The position numbers and the translations under genes are program-made. From Aristolochia californica (Eukaryota > Streptophyta > Magnoliopsida > Piperales > Aristolochiaceae), in NCBI GenBank assembly GCA_029961685.1, contig JARWKL010000007.1, positions 29,876,027 to 29,940,026 on the forward strand: a DNA stretch of 64,000 nucleotides. The letters run 5' to 3'. Positions 1-11,297 of this stretch are shown piece after piece; position 1 is the stretch's first letter; every line of letters starts with the position of its first letter. The notes under the pieces are model-generated. The model had not been told where the DNA came from and searched no databases. It saw nothing but the letters and a program-made list of their open reading frames with translations.

Positions 1-895
1 TACATCATTCTACTACTATATGTTGATGACATGTTGATTACAGGTGCTTGAAAATAGGAAATAGACAAGTAGAAAAGGAAGTTGTCCAAGAAGTTTGAAA
101 TGGAGGATTTGGCTACAGTAAAACAAATCCTTGGGATGAGGATTACTCTGGATAATGATGTCTCGAAACTGTCACAAGAAGAATATATGAAAAAAGTGTT
201 GAGCAGGTTCAACACGAATGATGCAAAACCAACGAGTCCTCATCTGGCTAGTTACTTTAGGTTTTCTAAGGAGTAGTCACCTTCTATAAAGTAGGAACGA
301 ACTAACATGGCTAATGTGCCTTATGGTTCTACTATTGGTAGTCTCATGTATGTCATGGTGTGTAATAAACCAGACATAGCTCATGTAGTGGGAGTTGTGA
401 GTAGATATGTGAGTAATCTAGGTAAACAACATTGGGAACCAATGAAATGGATTCTCAGCTATTTGAGAGGCACTGCAGACTCAACCTTCTATTTCAAAAA
501 GTCAGAATTGGGATTACAGGATTATGTAGATGCGGACATGGTTGGAGACATTGATGGTAGGAAGAGTACCACTAGATATGTATGCACATTGGGTGGTACA
601 GCAGTTAGTTGGGTCTTTAAGTTGTAGAAGATAGTTGTACTTTCAACTATTGAAGAAGAATATGTCGTCGTGACGGAAGCTAGCAAATAGATGGTATGGT
701 TGTAGTCTTTCTTGGAAGAATTAGGTCTCAAGCATGGAAAGAATGTGTTGTATTGTGATAGTCAGAGTGTTATTCATTTAGCAAAGAACCCCATCTATCA
801 TGCCAGAACAAAGCACATACAAGTGCATTATCACTTCATTAGATCGGCTCTGGAGGATGGAGTCTTAGCACTTGAGAAGATTCAAGGGAGTTAAA
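1..895 (+). pseudogene. Ty1/copia pol fragment (end of RT plus RNase H)
   Basis: This is the 3' end of a copia polyprotein, which would encode reverse transcriptase and RNase H. It opens with the RT active-site stretch YVDDMLITG and continues through a KFEMEDLATVKQILGMRI segment. The RNase H part follows, with VDADMVGDIDGRKST, STIEEEY and YCDSQSVIHLAKNP, ending near LEKIQGS. The reading frame is broken by in-frame stops after VSWVFKL and in the EASK*MVWL* stretch, so it is inactive. The 5' part lies outside the window. A 3' LTR follows at 1041, preceded by a purine tract, so this is the tail of a real element rather than a random fragment. Confidence 0.9.
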
Positions 896-1040
896 ATATG
901 GCTGATAAAGTTGATGAAGACTGTTACGATTGAGAAATTGAAGTTGCGCGCAACTTTAGTTGGACGTCTCTCTGAGAATTGAGAAGTTGTAACTGTTGTA
1001 GATGAACTATTGATGATGGATTAATCTCCAAGTTGGAGAT

Positions 1041-1401
1041 TGTTATGTTGTGGAGTCTAATTAACGCCTTACAGAGAGTCAACACACGGATCAATCTTTA
1101 AGGGTATTTTGGGGATTTCTTACTTGTATTTCAGTTGCCTTAGTTTTCTCCTAGTATTTGGGGGTGCCGTTATTAGGGTTGATTCATGATCATGAGTTGC
1201 CATAGAGAGAGGTTAGAGAAAAACAATTGAGTGTGTGCGATTTCTCTTGCACATAGTGAATTATTGCAGCAACGAAAGATAGGATGTAGTCTTACCTTGA
1301 AGCGAACCTATAGAAATATTGTGCTTTCGTGCTTGATTATTGTTTCTTCTATGAATTACTCTTGTTAGTATTGAATTAGGGCATCTAATTCCTAATAGAC
1401 A
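1041..1401 (+). repeat. 3' LTR of the copia element at 1-900
   Basis: The LTR begins TGTTATG and ends TAGACA, the expected TG...CA. It is preceded at 1030-1040 by AAGTTGGAGAT, a typical copia polypurine tract. A related copy sits alone at 20629-21136; shared stretches include GTGGAGTCTAAT and GAATTAGGGCAT. Confidence 0.75.
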
Positions 1402-1440
1402 ATTCTGTAATTTGCACCATTAAAACAATTAACTACTTTT

Positions 1441-2341
1441 TTGGGAAGTTACCAAAATTCAGAATAGGAACATTTTTTTCTCTTTGACAAATAAATTAAG
1501 GAAGGTTTATGAAAATAAGATGATCTTCTAAAGATTCTTTCCAGATATTTTTAGTTAAAAAAAATTCCAGGGGTAGATCATGAGATACTTTCCTGATATT
1601 ATTAATCAATAACAATAATTCAAAAAGTGAAGCACAAAAATTTGGCTTAAATGTAGATATATATGCTTCTTCCAATGCGGATATCTCCTTAAATGTACAT
1701 CAAATTGACATTAAATTTTCTCCTTATGAAACTACACTTAAATACTTTTCATAAAAGTATAATATCTCTTCATAAAATATACTTCTTTTGAGAAAAATAA
1801 TCTGATAGATTTCGAACTCTGTAATCTTGTCAAACTAAGTACTCTTTCTTCTTTGGCCAACATAACCATTGACTCTTCCAAGATCGATGTCTCTACATTA
1901 AAAATTGATATTTAGAATTGGTTGAATAGGTAAGAAAATAGACTTATAGGTATTTATTTTGATGTATAATTCTCCATATAAAGTCTAATTCTTGATGGCA
2001 TAAAATAACTCAAATCTGCTACACCAAACTTTTCTGTTTGCTGGACCTTTGCTTGCTGCTTCTTATGTCAATTTTTCTTTCTATAAAAGTTTGATTTAAT
2101 CAATTCTCTTGGAGTTGGAAACTAGACTAAAATAAATTTCCAAAGATATATAATTTGATATATAAAAGATACGGTAAGAGAGTTAAAAAACCAATGAAAA
2201 ACATAAATTGGGAAAGAAGACTGAAGGAAAAATGAGAAATTTCTTTTGTTTTATTTTCTTTTTCTTGTTCTTCTTCTTCCTCCCCTTCTTCTCCATCTTC
2301 TTCTCCTTTTCCATCTTAGATCTTTCCCCACTTTGATACCA
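1441..2341 (-). other. non-coding 5' leader of a minus-strand LTR element ('I')
   Basis: No coding frame is visible. The stretch around 1690-2140 is clearly related to 48330-49000, the leader of element F; shared phrases include CCATTGACTCTTCCAAGATC and TTGGTTGAATAGGTAAG. At 2331-2341 the minus strand reads TGGTATCAAAG, a primer-binding site for initiator methionine tRNA, directly abutting the LTR at 2342. The left end of the element is not visible. Confidence 0.6.
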
Positions 2342-2645
2342 TGTTGAAACTTAGGATTCCATGATGTTTAATAATAGTAGAAGAGGATTAAGGGATGAGA
2401 AGAAGAAGAAGAGCTGTGAAGAGAAAATTTTAGGAGGATAAGAGGAAGAGTGATGAATTTGGAGAAAAGAAGCAAAAGAATAGGGAAACGGACTTAGTCC
2501 AAACCCTCCCCCTTAAGCTCTATTTATAAATGATAAAGTACCAATATTATAAGTATATCCTTCACCCTACTAATAGTGAAGAAGAGACAAAAAAACATAA
2601 ACTAATTATATCAATGACACTCCAACATATTCATATCTTCCAATA
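2342..2645 (-). repeat. 5' LTR of element I (minus strand, divergent)
   Basis: On the minus strand the LTR ends GTTTCAACA and is followed at once by the primer-binding site. It contains a TATA-like CTATTTATAAATG block and purine-rich leader like the other LTRs here. The far end is less certain: a CA could be placed at 2625 or, as in family A, at about 2645. Copia coding sequence resumes directly after 2645. Confidence 0.55.
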
Positions 2646-2746
2646 TTGCTAAAAATAAGGCAAGGCTAGTTGCTAAAAGATATACAGTCCTATGGTATAG
2701 ACTATGATAAAACCTTCTCTCTCATGACCAAGTTCAATTTGACACG
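2646..2746 (+). pseudogene. copia J reverse transcriptase, segment 1
   Basis: The translation NKARLVAKRYT matches the copia RT motif usually read as KARLVAKGYTQ. Two adjacent stops follow within the next 15 codons, so the frame is dead. The segment stops at the solo LTR starting at 2747, and coding resumes on its other side at 3182. Confidence 0.7.
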
Positions 2747-3176
2747 TGTTGGAAGATAGGGCCCAATCCCACACGACTAAGGAAGGGCCACATATCTAAG
2801 AGTATTATAAGATGGGTTAAACGACCAAAGAAGGCCCACAAGATGGACCCAAGCCCATAAGAAGTAGGACCCACAATGATTACCATGAGCTGGCATCCTT
2901 ATCACTCAATTGGAAGATCAAGGACTCAAGAAAGTATCTTTATCTAATGGTCACGTCCTAGAAGAGTTTTAATTTGAGTTGGGTTTGTCTTTTATCTATA
3001 TTGAGTTATTTAATTATGCTAGAACTTATCTTTAAGTGTTAGAGTTTAGGTGTAATTGGGACAAAGGTAGTTTTATTGTAATTGGACTCTACTACCTTCC
3101 TCTATTATAAATAGAGGTTCAAGTACACTGATTATAACAAGTCAATGAATTTTTTATCTTTTCCATAAATTCAACA
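2747..3176 (+). repeat. solo family A LTR inserted in copia J
   Basis: The 430-bp LTR starts TGTTGGAAGAT and ends AATTCAACA. It contains a TATA-like CTATTATAAATAGAGG block. The flanking five bases are ACACG on the left and ATACG on the right, a one-mismatch target-site duplication. No primer-binding site or internal sequence follows, and copia RT coding continues across the site. It is therefore a solo LTR left by LTR-LTR recombination. Confidence 0.85.
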
Positions 3177-3181
3177 ATACG

Positions 3182-3713
3182 GGTTATTATTTTTTCTAGC
3201 AACAAATCTTAAGTGGTGTATCTACTACATAGATGTTAAAAATGTTTTTCTAAATGGTGATTTATGGGAGGAGGTTTATATGATTCAACCACTTGATTAT
3301 GTAGTTGAGGCGGAGAAAATATGTCATCTGAATAATGTTATTTATGGGTTGAAACAGTCTCTTTGTGCTTGGCTTGACAAGTTTACAATGGTTGTTATTC
3401 GCCTTGGGTTCACAAAATGTGAAAGTGATCACTCGGTTTTAAAAAATATAGAAGGTATGATTTTCATGGTTGTTTATATTGATGATATTATTTTCATAAG
3501 GAATGGCACGGGGGGATTCAGCAAGTGAAGAAATATTTGAAAAAATAAGGAGTTTCAAACCAAAGACTTAGGACTACGCAAACATTTCCTTGATATAGAA
3601 GTTCATTAATCCAATTATGGTATATTTTATCATAAAAGAAGTATATAATTGATCTATTATAAGAAATAGGAATGCTAGGGTATAAACCAGTCGATACACC
3701 TATGTAAACCAAT
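3182..3713 (+). pseudogene. copia J reverse transcriptase, segment 2
   Basis: The RT palm domain is readable: DVKNVFLNGDLWEEVYM, then VIYGLKQSLCAWLDKF and VVYIDDIIFI, where YIDD is the catalytic motif. The segment continues to GMLGYKPVDTPM near 3690, with stops and shifts between. It is interrupted by the hAT element at 3722; the missing protein resumes on the far side at 9483 (AIESDDNVDE). Confidence 0.85.
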
Positions 3714-4513
3714 GTTAAGCTTGGGGGTGGCATCGAATCGATCCGAGCCCGAACCTACCTATGTTCGAGCCAAGCTCGAGCTTGAGCTAGGCCTAGCCCG
3801 AGCCTAAAATTGTAATCGAGCTTGAGCTCGAGTCGAGCCTAGCCTGAGCCTAAAATTTTAATCGAGATTGAGCTCGAGCCGAGCCTAGCTCGAGCCTAAA
3901 ATTGTAATCGAGCTCGAGCCTAGTAATTTTCATAGAGTTTGAGCTCGAGCTCGAGCTGAGTTTGACCTCGAGCTCAAGCCAAGTTCGAGCTCCAACCTAC
4001 ATTTAAAACTTTTCATAAAATAAATGGAAAATAAATTATATATAAAATTATTTATACACTCTGCATAAAATTATTCACAAAAGTTCCATAATTATGCATA
4101 AACTTTATTCCACAATCAAACACAAAAACATCATTGAAATATCAATATCAATATCAATTTACAATCACCCAAAAACATTATACATCTTGTATGAATTTAT
4201 AAATATTAGGTCTTGCTCTTTGTGCTAAGGAAATAATATACGAAGTCCCCTTCACATGTGCAAAGTCTCCACCTATGGCAAAAACAAAAGAATAAAACTT
4301 ATTATTTTCTGATAAAAAATACTCTTCCACTATTAATTACTTAATGTAGTGAAAAATATTAAAATTACCAAGATGAGAAAAAGATGAAAAATCAAGTATC
4401 TGGAAGCATTACCTTCACAATCTTCTTCTCAGGCAGTAATCATAAAAAAAATTAATAAATAAAACAAAAAATATACTAAAAAATAACATAATAAATAGTT
4501 ATTCAAAAGTAGT

Positions 4514-7229
4514 TCACCTTTGATTTTCCTTCAGACCATGAAGATCTGGAACCCAATCACTGCCACAAATCAAAACTTGAACTGTATTTGGTGCCAAGGA
4601 AGAATGATATGGGTCTATTACTTTACCACCAGCATTAAAGGTTGACTCTAAAACTACTGTGGATATGGGAATTATAAGGATGTCTCTTTCCATCTTAGAT
4701 AATACCCAAAATTTCATATTATTCACTTTTCACCATTCTAAAACATCAAAATCATATTGTGAAGTTTCCTCACAAATATACACACCTTCTTCAAGAGAAT
4801 TTTTCAATTTTGACCTTGGTGAATTCACCACTTCCACTTGTTTCACATAAGTCATTCACTTTGACCAACCTGAACTTGATGAAAAATGTGACCTACGACT
4901 TGTGGGAACACCCATAGGGCAAATACTTGAAGCAATCCCTTCATTATTAATCTCCACATTATATATGGATACATATTCATCATAAATCTCATATAAGGTC
5001 CATCAAAATAATTTTATATTCATTGTAGCTTCCTCCTCAGAATATACCTCTCGAAAACACATTTCGATCAACCTTAATTTGACCATTCGATCCAAAAGTG
5101 AAACAAAAGCCATCAACAAATTGCATTCACCCCAGTACTTCTCAAATTTCTCTTTCATTCTATGAATCATTGTCCTAATAAAAATATTTTCATTGTTAGA
5201 ATGAAAATTCAGAACTTCTTTTACCATATATACCTCACTAAGGTACAAATTAGCAGTAGGGTAGTCACTCCTAGAAATTATATTTGTGACTAAATTAAAA
5301 ACTTCTAGAATCCCACACACCATTTCTACCTTTTCCCATTCATCGAGACTTGGCAAACAATCATAAGTTGGTTCTCTATCTTGAAATCTAGGAAATGCAT
5401 CTTTGAATTTTAATGCAGAAGACAATATGTCATAAGTGAAGTTCCAACGAATTGGACAATCAATAACCAACCTTTTTTCACCTAGTTGTAGCTGTTGTAC
5501 AATTTCAGAAAAAATGTGAAGTCAAGCCTCAAACAAATTTATGAATTTGACACTCTCATGCACATTCTCAATGATATCCTTAATCTAAACAAGAACATCT
5601 TGGATTAATAAATTCAGAATATGACCATAACAACGCACATGAAATAACTTTCCACCACAAACCAATTTTTTTTTTTTTTGAAAAATCTTTTTTCAAAATT
5701 CTCAGACAAACATCATTATATTCAACATTTCAACTAAGATACTAAATACTTTATTTTTTATTTCCCAATCTGTCAAACACTTGTAAATAGCATCTGCTAT
5801 GCCAATACCACGACGAGGAGGAGGAACTTGCACAAAACTCAAGACTAGCTTTTGTAGCTTCTAAAGTGTCAATAAAATGCCCAATAATAACCATGTATTC
5901 AATCTTTTGATTTTGGGACTTCCAAAGATCTGTGGTAAGACTAATCTTGTTAATCTCTTTTAATAAAATTTTCAATTTCTTTTTCTCTGCCTCATACACC
6001 TCCATACACTCCTTAATGGTCTTACGGGATATTTTTCATAATTCACATTTGCCATCTTCATTGTTGTTGAAAGATATAGAGGACTTCCATTTTATACAAA
6101 AAGAACTTATACATCATTTGCAGCAAGCTGGGAGTTCATAATGTTCTCTTACCCCAGCTTGAGGGGGAGTGTTGGAAGATGGGCTCCAACCCACATGACC
6201 AAGGAAGGTCCACATATCTAAGAGTGTTGGAAGATGGGCCCAAGTCCATAAGATATGGATCCATAGAAGATGGGCTCAAGCCCACACAACCAAGGAGGTC
6301 CACATATCTAAGAGTGTTGAAAGATGGGCATAAGCCCATAAGAAGTAGGACCCACCATAATTACCACGAGTTGGCATCCTTATCACATAAGTTGGAAGAT
6401 CAAGAAAGAGTCATAAAAACAACCACAAGCTGGTTGAAAGATCAAGAAGGACTCACAAAGGCATCTTCATCTTATGGTCACGTCCTAGAAGAGTTCTAGT
6501 TTGAGTTATGTTTGTCTTTTATCTATATTGAGTTATTTAATTATGCTAGGACATATCTTTAAGTGTTAGAGTTTGGGTGTAATTGGGACAAAGATAGTTT
6601 TATTGTAATTGGACTCTACTACTGTCCTCTATTATAAATAAAGGATCATGTACTCTTATTATAATAAGTCAATGAAGTATTTCTGTTTTTCATAAATTCA
6701 ACAATTAAAAATTAAATCTCTCTTCTTCTACTATCATGAATGGATGCTCATGCATGGGAATCCAATGAGCAATGAGTACTCTCATTTTAGCTTGATCATA
6801 TTTGCCTCCAAAATCCATAAAATGAAGTACATATGGACTAGTGGACCCCCACTGGTTGAAATTTTATGGTTTTTTGTTTTCTCATTACCACTTTTCTACT
6901 AGGACAACATTTCAAATGTCAACTCATATGTGTGGCCACTCCACTACTAATAACACTCAAATTGGTTTTACAATGAATACGTTAAGCTTTTTTGTACCGT
7001 CTATAAGTGAGACTTCTTTGAATTCCAACCACACATGAGACCTTTTTTGTCTTTTTTACCTATGGATAGAGTCACCTTCTTCCTCATTTAGGGTACCTGC
7101 ATCTAGGTTCACTTTTGTTACATTAGTAGTTCTAGAGGGATATGACTTTGGTGGAGTTGAGTCACTATCTATGGCCACACTAGAACTAGTGTTAACTACT
7201 AATGTCAATTGAGCAGGAGGTGTAGACAT
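4514..7229 (-). pseudogene. hAT transposase (BED - core - hATC dimerisation)
   Basis: In life this enzyme cuts and pastes the hAT element. Reading leftwards from 7229, the N-terminus MSTPPAQLTL leads to a degraded BED zinc finger near 6850-7040. A conserved segment with KMRVLIAHWIPMHEHPF lies at 6715-6810. After an inserted LTR fragment comes MEVYEAEKKKLK and TTDLWKSQNQKIEYMV (5751-6005), then CPIRWNFTYDIL and YWGECNLLMAFVSLLDRMVK (5003-5470). It ends with the hATC dimerisation motif ISTVVLESTFNAGGKVIDPY (4514-4726). Stops, frameshifts and the LTR insertion make it non-functional. I chose 7229 because it gives the MSTPP start; an upstream in-frame ATG at 7322 adds only a hydrophobic stretch. 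Confidence 0.85.
6080..6703 (+). repeat. family A 3' internal end plus LTR inserted in the hAT transposase
   Basis: The LTR runs 6170-6703, from TGTTGGAAGAT to ATTCAACA. It is preceded by CAGCTTGAGGGGGAG, its polypurine tract, and by about 90 bp matching the 3' internal end of element F at 47250-47340. The LTR is longer than its relatives because its left third repeats the block CCACATATCTAAGAG. It splits the hAT transposase between its MHEHPF and MEVYEAEK segments, so it arrived after the hAT. The rest of the element is missing. Confidence 0.75.
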
Positions 7230-7760
7230 TCTTACTTCTACAAAAAAAATACAAATTAAAAAAATAAAGGAAAAAACAATCCAAACAACAAAGATAAATC
7301 CAAACAACATTAATAGTTCCATGTGAACTAGGTTTAAGCCCCAATAGAACCGGATAGATACAAAAAAACTTATCAGTACTAAAACCTGCTAGTTATTCTT
7401 CTTAGTTTAAATTCCTAAGTGCACACTATCCTAAATCTTGATCCTTGATCACTAAAATTAGAATCCTTTTAAAAAGTTAGTCAGTACCTTAAAGCAAGTG
7501 GTAATGTGAGCGGTAATTTAGCTTCAAAGCTTCAACCATCAAATTCAAGCAAACAAAAACTTCTGCCTTCCGCCACCTTTGCCCCGATATCTCCAAGGCT
7601 AAAACACCACCACCAAAACAAAAAATCTAATTAGTTGCCTGCCTTTCTTCCAATAAACCAACTTATTGACAAATCAGGTACTTACCCAAAAAAATGCAAT
7701 TAATAAATTAGTGGCCTCAACACCTCCTCTCCATGGGGACCGAGACATTCACGCATAATG

Positions 7761-7866
7761 TGTTAAACAGTGTGCATTTAACCCATCATGCACATTGTTT
7801 ACATAACAAACTATGTTAAACAGTGTGCAATGCACCCATCATGCACACTGTTTACATATCAAACTT
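7761..7866. repeat. 53-bp direct duplication with internal inverted repeats
   Basis: Two copies start TGTTAAACAGTGTGCA at 7761 and 7814. The second contains AAACAGTGTGCA and, further on, TGCACACTGTTT, so it can fold into a 12-bp stem; the first copy has one mismatch in the stem. It lies upstream of the hAT transposase start. Confidence 0.75.
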
Positions 7867-9482
7867 GTAAAACATTCCTTTGAAAAGCAACACTAATTTT
7901 GTCAATTTGTACTTAATCAGATCGTTTTGATTCAAGGACTGGAAAATCAGATCATCAAGACAAAGAAAAAGTTTAAGAAAAATGGTTTTGGATGACTTAA
8001 TCGCGTGCCCATTTTTATTTTTTCTTCTGAGCATGGGTTCATACAACAACAGTTCTGAAATGCTATCGGACCATACTACCGATCGGGAGACGGACTTCGT
8101 GATATCAAAATCTGTTCTTCTGAAAAACTTGAGTGGAGTTAGCATTAAGAGAGTACCTCAAACAATAAGAGAAGTTACAAATTGCAGCTGCGTCCAACAT
8201 CATGCAATTTCTTTACCAATTTGTATCTCAAACAAGTACATAAAAATTTCCAGCCTTCTAGAAAACAAGTGATAATGTTGAACCAAGTACCAAGGTAAGC
8301 ATATTAACTCCACTACCTGTACTAAACAAGTAAAGGCAAAGGCCTTTTTTATATCTTTCAAGAAGTGGGGTAGATTTCTAGAATACCATTCCTACTTAGG
8401 GGGAAAAGAGGAAATGTTTCCACTTAAAAAAATATTTCTACCACATATTATAGGAAGATAAACAACGAGAAGCGACAAATTTAGTGTTCTAATGGAGCTT
8501 CTTGTGGCACATGGCATACTATGGTGAATGAAGAAGACAATGGGAACCCAACAATGTGGAGAGATGACTTTGAGTTCATGTAATTGTGTAAGAGCTAGGT
8601 TTTGAAATACCTAAAATTAAACAACCAGCAAAACAGATTAAATTGTTCAAATTTCTCGGATCCACAGGTTAGGTCAAACTGATAAATTTTTAAGGACCTA
8701 CCAAGAATTAAAATTTACAAACTTTTGAATTTGAGAGTATGGTTGTTCGATTCATGTCACTTCAAATGGGTGGGTAAGAAGAAGTAAGACGTGCAAGACA
8801 AACATTCATACCAAATAGTTAAAATGCCCAACAAAATAATACAATGGAAAAAGCAAAAAAATCAACAAAACGGTAAAAGCTGAAAAACAGAAAAATCAAC
8901 AGTAGGGAGAGAGCCATTACCTCTGAGAAATGAGTAGGAAAAAACTCCTGAAACAACATGAGGCATTCATCCATATCAGTTTTAATGCGAGATCGAAGAA
9001 AAATAATGGAATACAGAAGATAAAAATGAAAAAAAAAAAATCACTGTTAAAAAATACGTAAGATAAAGAATAAAATAACTTACCTTTGTTCCAACACTTT
9101 TGTCGGTGAGGAAGAAGTTCAAAGGAAGAATGAAGAAGAAGAAGACGAAATCGAATAAACCCCCCCTCCCCTAAATCCCCATTTTCGCTCAATCGCAACC
9201 ATTCGAATCCCCCCCACCCCCCGGTTCTGAAGAATGAAGGACGAAGAGTCGAAGACCCATCCCCGTTCGGGCCCTCGTTAAGTTAACAAACTGGCTTGCG
9301 AGTTTTTGAACCGAACTATGGTTCGGTCAAACTCAACTCATTAACTTAAACGAGCCTGCTCAGGATCTCGAACTCGATTCGAGATCCAGATAAACCGAAC
9401 CTAATCGAGCTGGAACTGAGCCGAGCTCGAGCCGATCGTGAACCAGCTTGGTTCGATGTTCGATGCCACCCCTAGTTAAGCT

Positions 9483-10215
9483 AAGTGCAATTGAATCAGA
9501 TGATAATGTTGATGAGTAGATTCCTATGGTTAGTTAGAAAATTGATCTATCTCACGGTTACGAGATCAGATATATCTTATTTTGTAAGTATCACCAGTCT
9601 TTTTATGCATTATCCTCGATAGACTCATTGAATGGTATTGGAGAGGATTCATCGATATTTAAAGAAAAATCCAAGTCAAGGATCATTATATAAGTGTCAT
9701 GACTTACCAATATCGATGGTTTTCTTGATGTATATTTGGGTTGGTTCTACTGATGATAGAAAATCGACTTTAGGTTATTTTACAACTATAGGAGAAAATC
9801 TTGTCACTTAGAGAAGCAAGAAAGGAAATATTGTGACAAGATCAAGTGCTAAGGCAGAATATAGGGTCATAGCACACACAATAAGTGAGTTATTATAGTT
9901 TAAGTTATTAATGACAAAAGTTGGATTCAAATAACCAAACCCATACAACTCCATTATGATAATCAAGCGGCAATTCACATTGTGGCTAACCTAGTCATTC
10001 ATGAAAGAACAAAATATATTGATATTGATTGTCATTTTGTTTGAAAAAAGTTACAAATTATTGTCATATCATTGCAGTAAATCCTTCAAACAATCAAATG
10101 GTGGATATTCTTGCAAATGGACCTCTCTCTACCGCTTGCTCCAAGGTAGGAATATTTTATGTGTTTGCATCAGGTTAAAGAGTGTGGAAGAAACATTTTG
10201 ATGTGTTTGCACCAG
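9483..10215 (+). pseudogene. copia J RT end and RNase H, segment 3
   Basis: This continues the copia J protein interrupted at 3721. It shows ESDDNVDE, then a shifted RT C-terminus, and the RNase H motifs KSTLGYFT, NIVTRSSAKAEYRVIAHTISELL and a degraded DNQAAIHIV region. It ends at LANGPLSTACSKVGIFYVFAS near 10160. Several stops and frameshifts are present. No 3' LTR for J is recognisable downstream. Confidence 0.85.
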
Positions 10216-11169
10216 ATCGAGGTTTTAGAGAACAGAAAATGATTTTGACCTTTTTAATATGAGATTTGAGAATGATTTATATACCAGAAGCTTGCAGCAA
10301 CAAGCATAAGAGAAAATCAAGGCAGCCCGTTATCAAGAAAGATGCTTCTAGAAAACCTGGACGCTATTTTTCGTGTAATAAGAGAAAATCAGACGCGTTT
10401 CCTATTAATTAAGACATTAATTTGGAAGAGTTGGTAGAGCAACCGATTCCATCACAAACTCATAAACTCTACCAAACGAGTCCATCACTAACTCATATTC
10501 TGAAAAACAATAAAAAAAAAATGAAAAAGATTCAAATACGAATCTGGATCGCGTATCGCGTCAGGGTTTGACTAGCTGGATGAAGGTATCGCTGTCGAAT
10601 GGTTGCGGTTCCACGCGGGAACGCGTTTGGAACAACCTCGCGACCGATTCATCGCGGAAAATATGTTCCAGAAAGCTTTGGTTTTCCATAATATGAAAAA
10701 CAAACTAGAGGGTTTTGTATAAGTCAATAATTTACGGAAGTTTATTTATTTTTATCTCATCTTAACAATTAGATAAAATCTGTTCCTTCAATTATAAAAA
10801 TACCTTTAATAAACATGTGTTGATTAGGGGTGTGTTAGGTTTCCTTATTTTAATTGATTAAATCCTAACTAAGATTAGATTGATGCCCGTATTTATATTT
10901 TACGATACATGTTCTGTTGAAGAAGCTTCCAATTAAAAAATTGTCTCATATGCTTCACCAGACTAATTCCTCTCTTCCAGTCGCCGCCTTCGATTGAAAA
11001 TGTAAGAACTAAGCACTGAGAAGACTTTTCTCACGCATTTTGAGTGTTTTATTTCGAGAAAGAAAAAGTTACAGTCCTTTGATGAAGAAAGGTTTGACCG
11101 AGAACTCCAAGTAGTCGATTGCCCAAACATCTCGAAACTCGGCCAAATTTGCCGCCCAATTCAATCCCT
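10216..11169. other. intergenic region upstream of the metalloproteinase gene
   Basis: No gene or known repeat is recognised. A CG-rich patch at about 10540-10680 stands out from the AT-rich surroundings. The last 200 bp presumably hold the promoter of the gene at 11298. Confidence 0.5.
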
Positions 11170-11176
11170 TATATAA
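11170..11176 (+). promoter_or_regulatory. TATA box of the metalloproteinase gene
   Basis: TATATAA lies 121 bp upstream of the ATG at 11298. A start site about 30 bp downstream would give a roughly 90-base untranslated leader. This is inferred from position and sequence only. Confidence 0.55.
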
Positions 11177-11297
11177 GAAGATGATTCTTCTGCAAAATCT
11201 ATCTGGTTATTCACCTACTGACTATCATTTTCTCCCTATTTGAATTGCTCAATTTCGTTTTTCAGACAACGAAAATAACTCAAACATCAAGAGGAAG

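Larger units (their letters stand above)
3722..9474 (-). mobile_element. hAT transposon 1 (5.75 kb, with decayed transposase)
   Basis: The left end reads TGGGGGTGGCATCGAA and the right end, reversed, TAGGGGTGGCATCGAA: 16-bp terminal inverted repeats with one mismatch. A perfect 8-bp duplication GTTAAGCT flanks it at 3714-3721 and 9475-9482. Eight bases is the hAT signature. The ends carry many CGAGC/GCTCG copies (3745-4000 and 9300-9450), as expected for hAT subterminal transposase-binding repeats. It contains a minus-strand transposase pseudogene and an LTR fragment at 6080-6703. It interrupts copia J exactly within its RT region. Confidence 0.95.
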
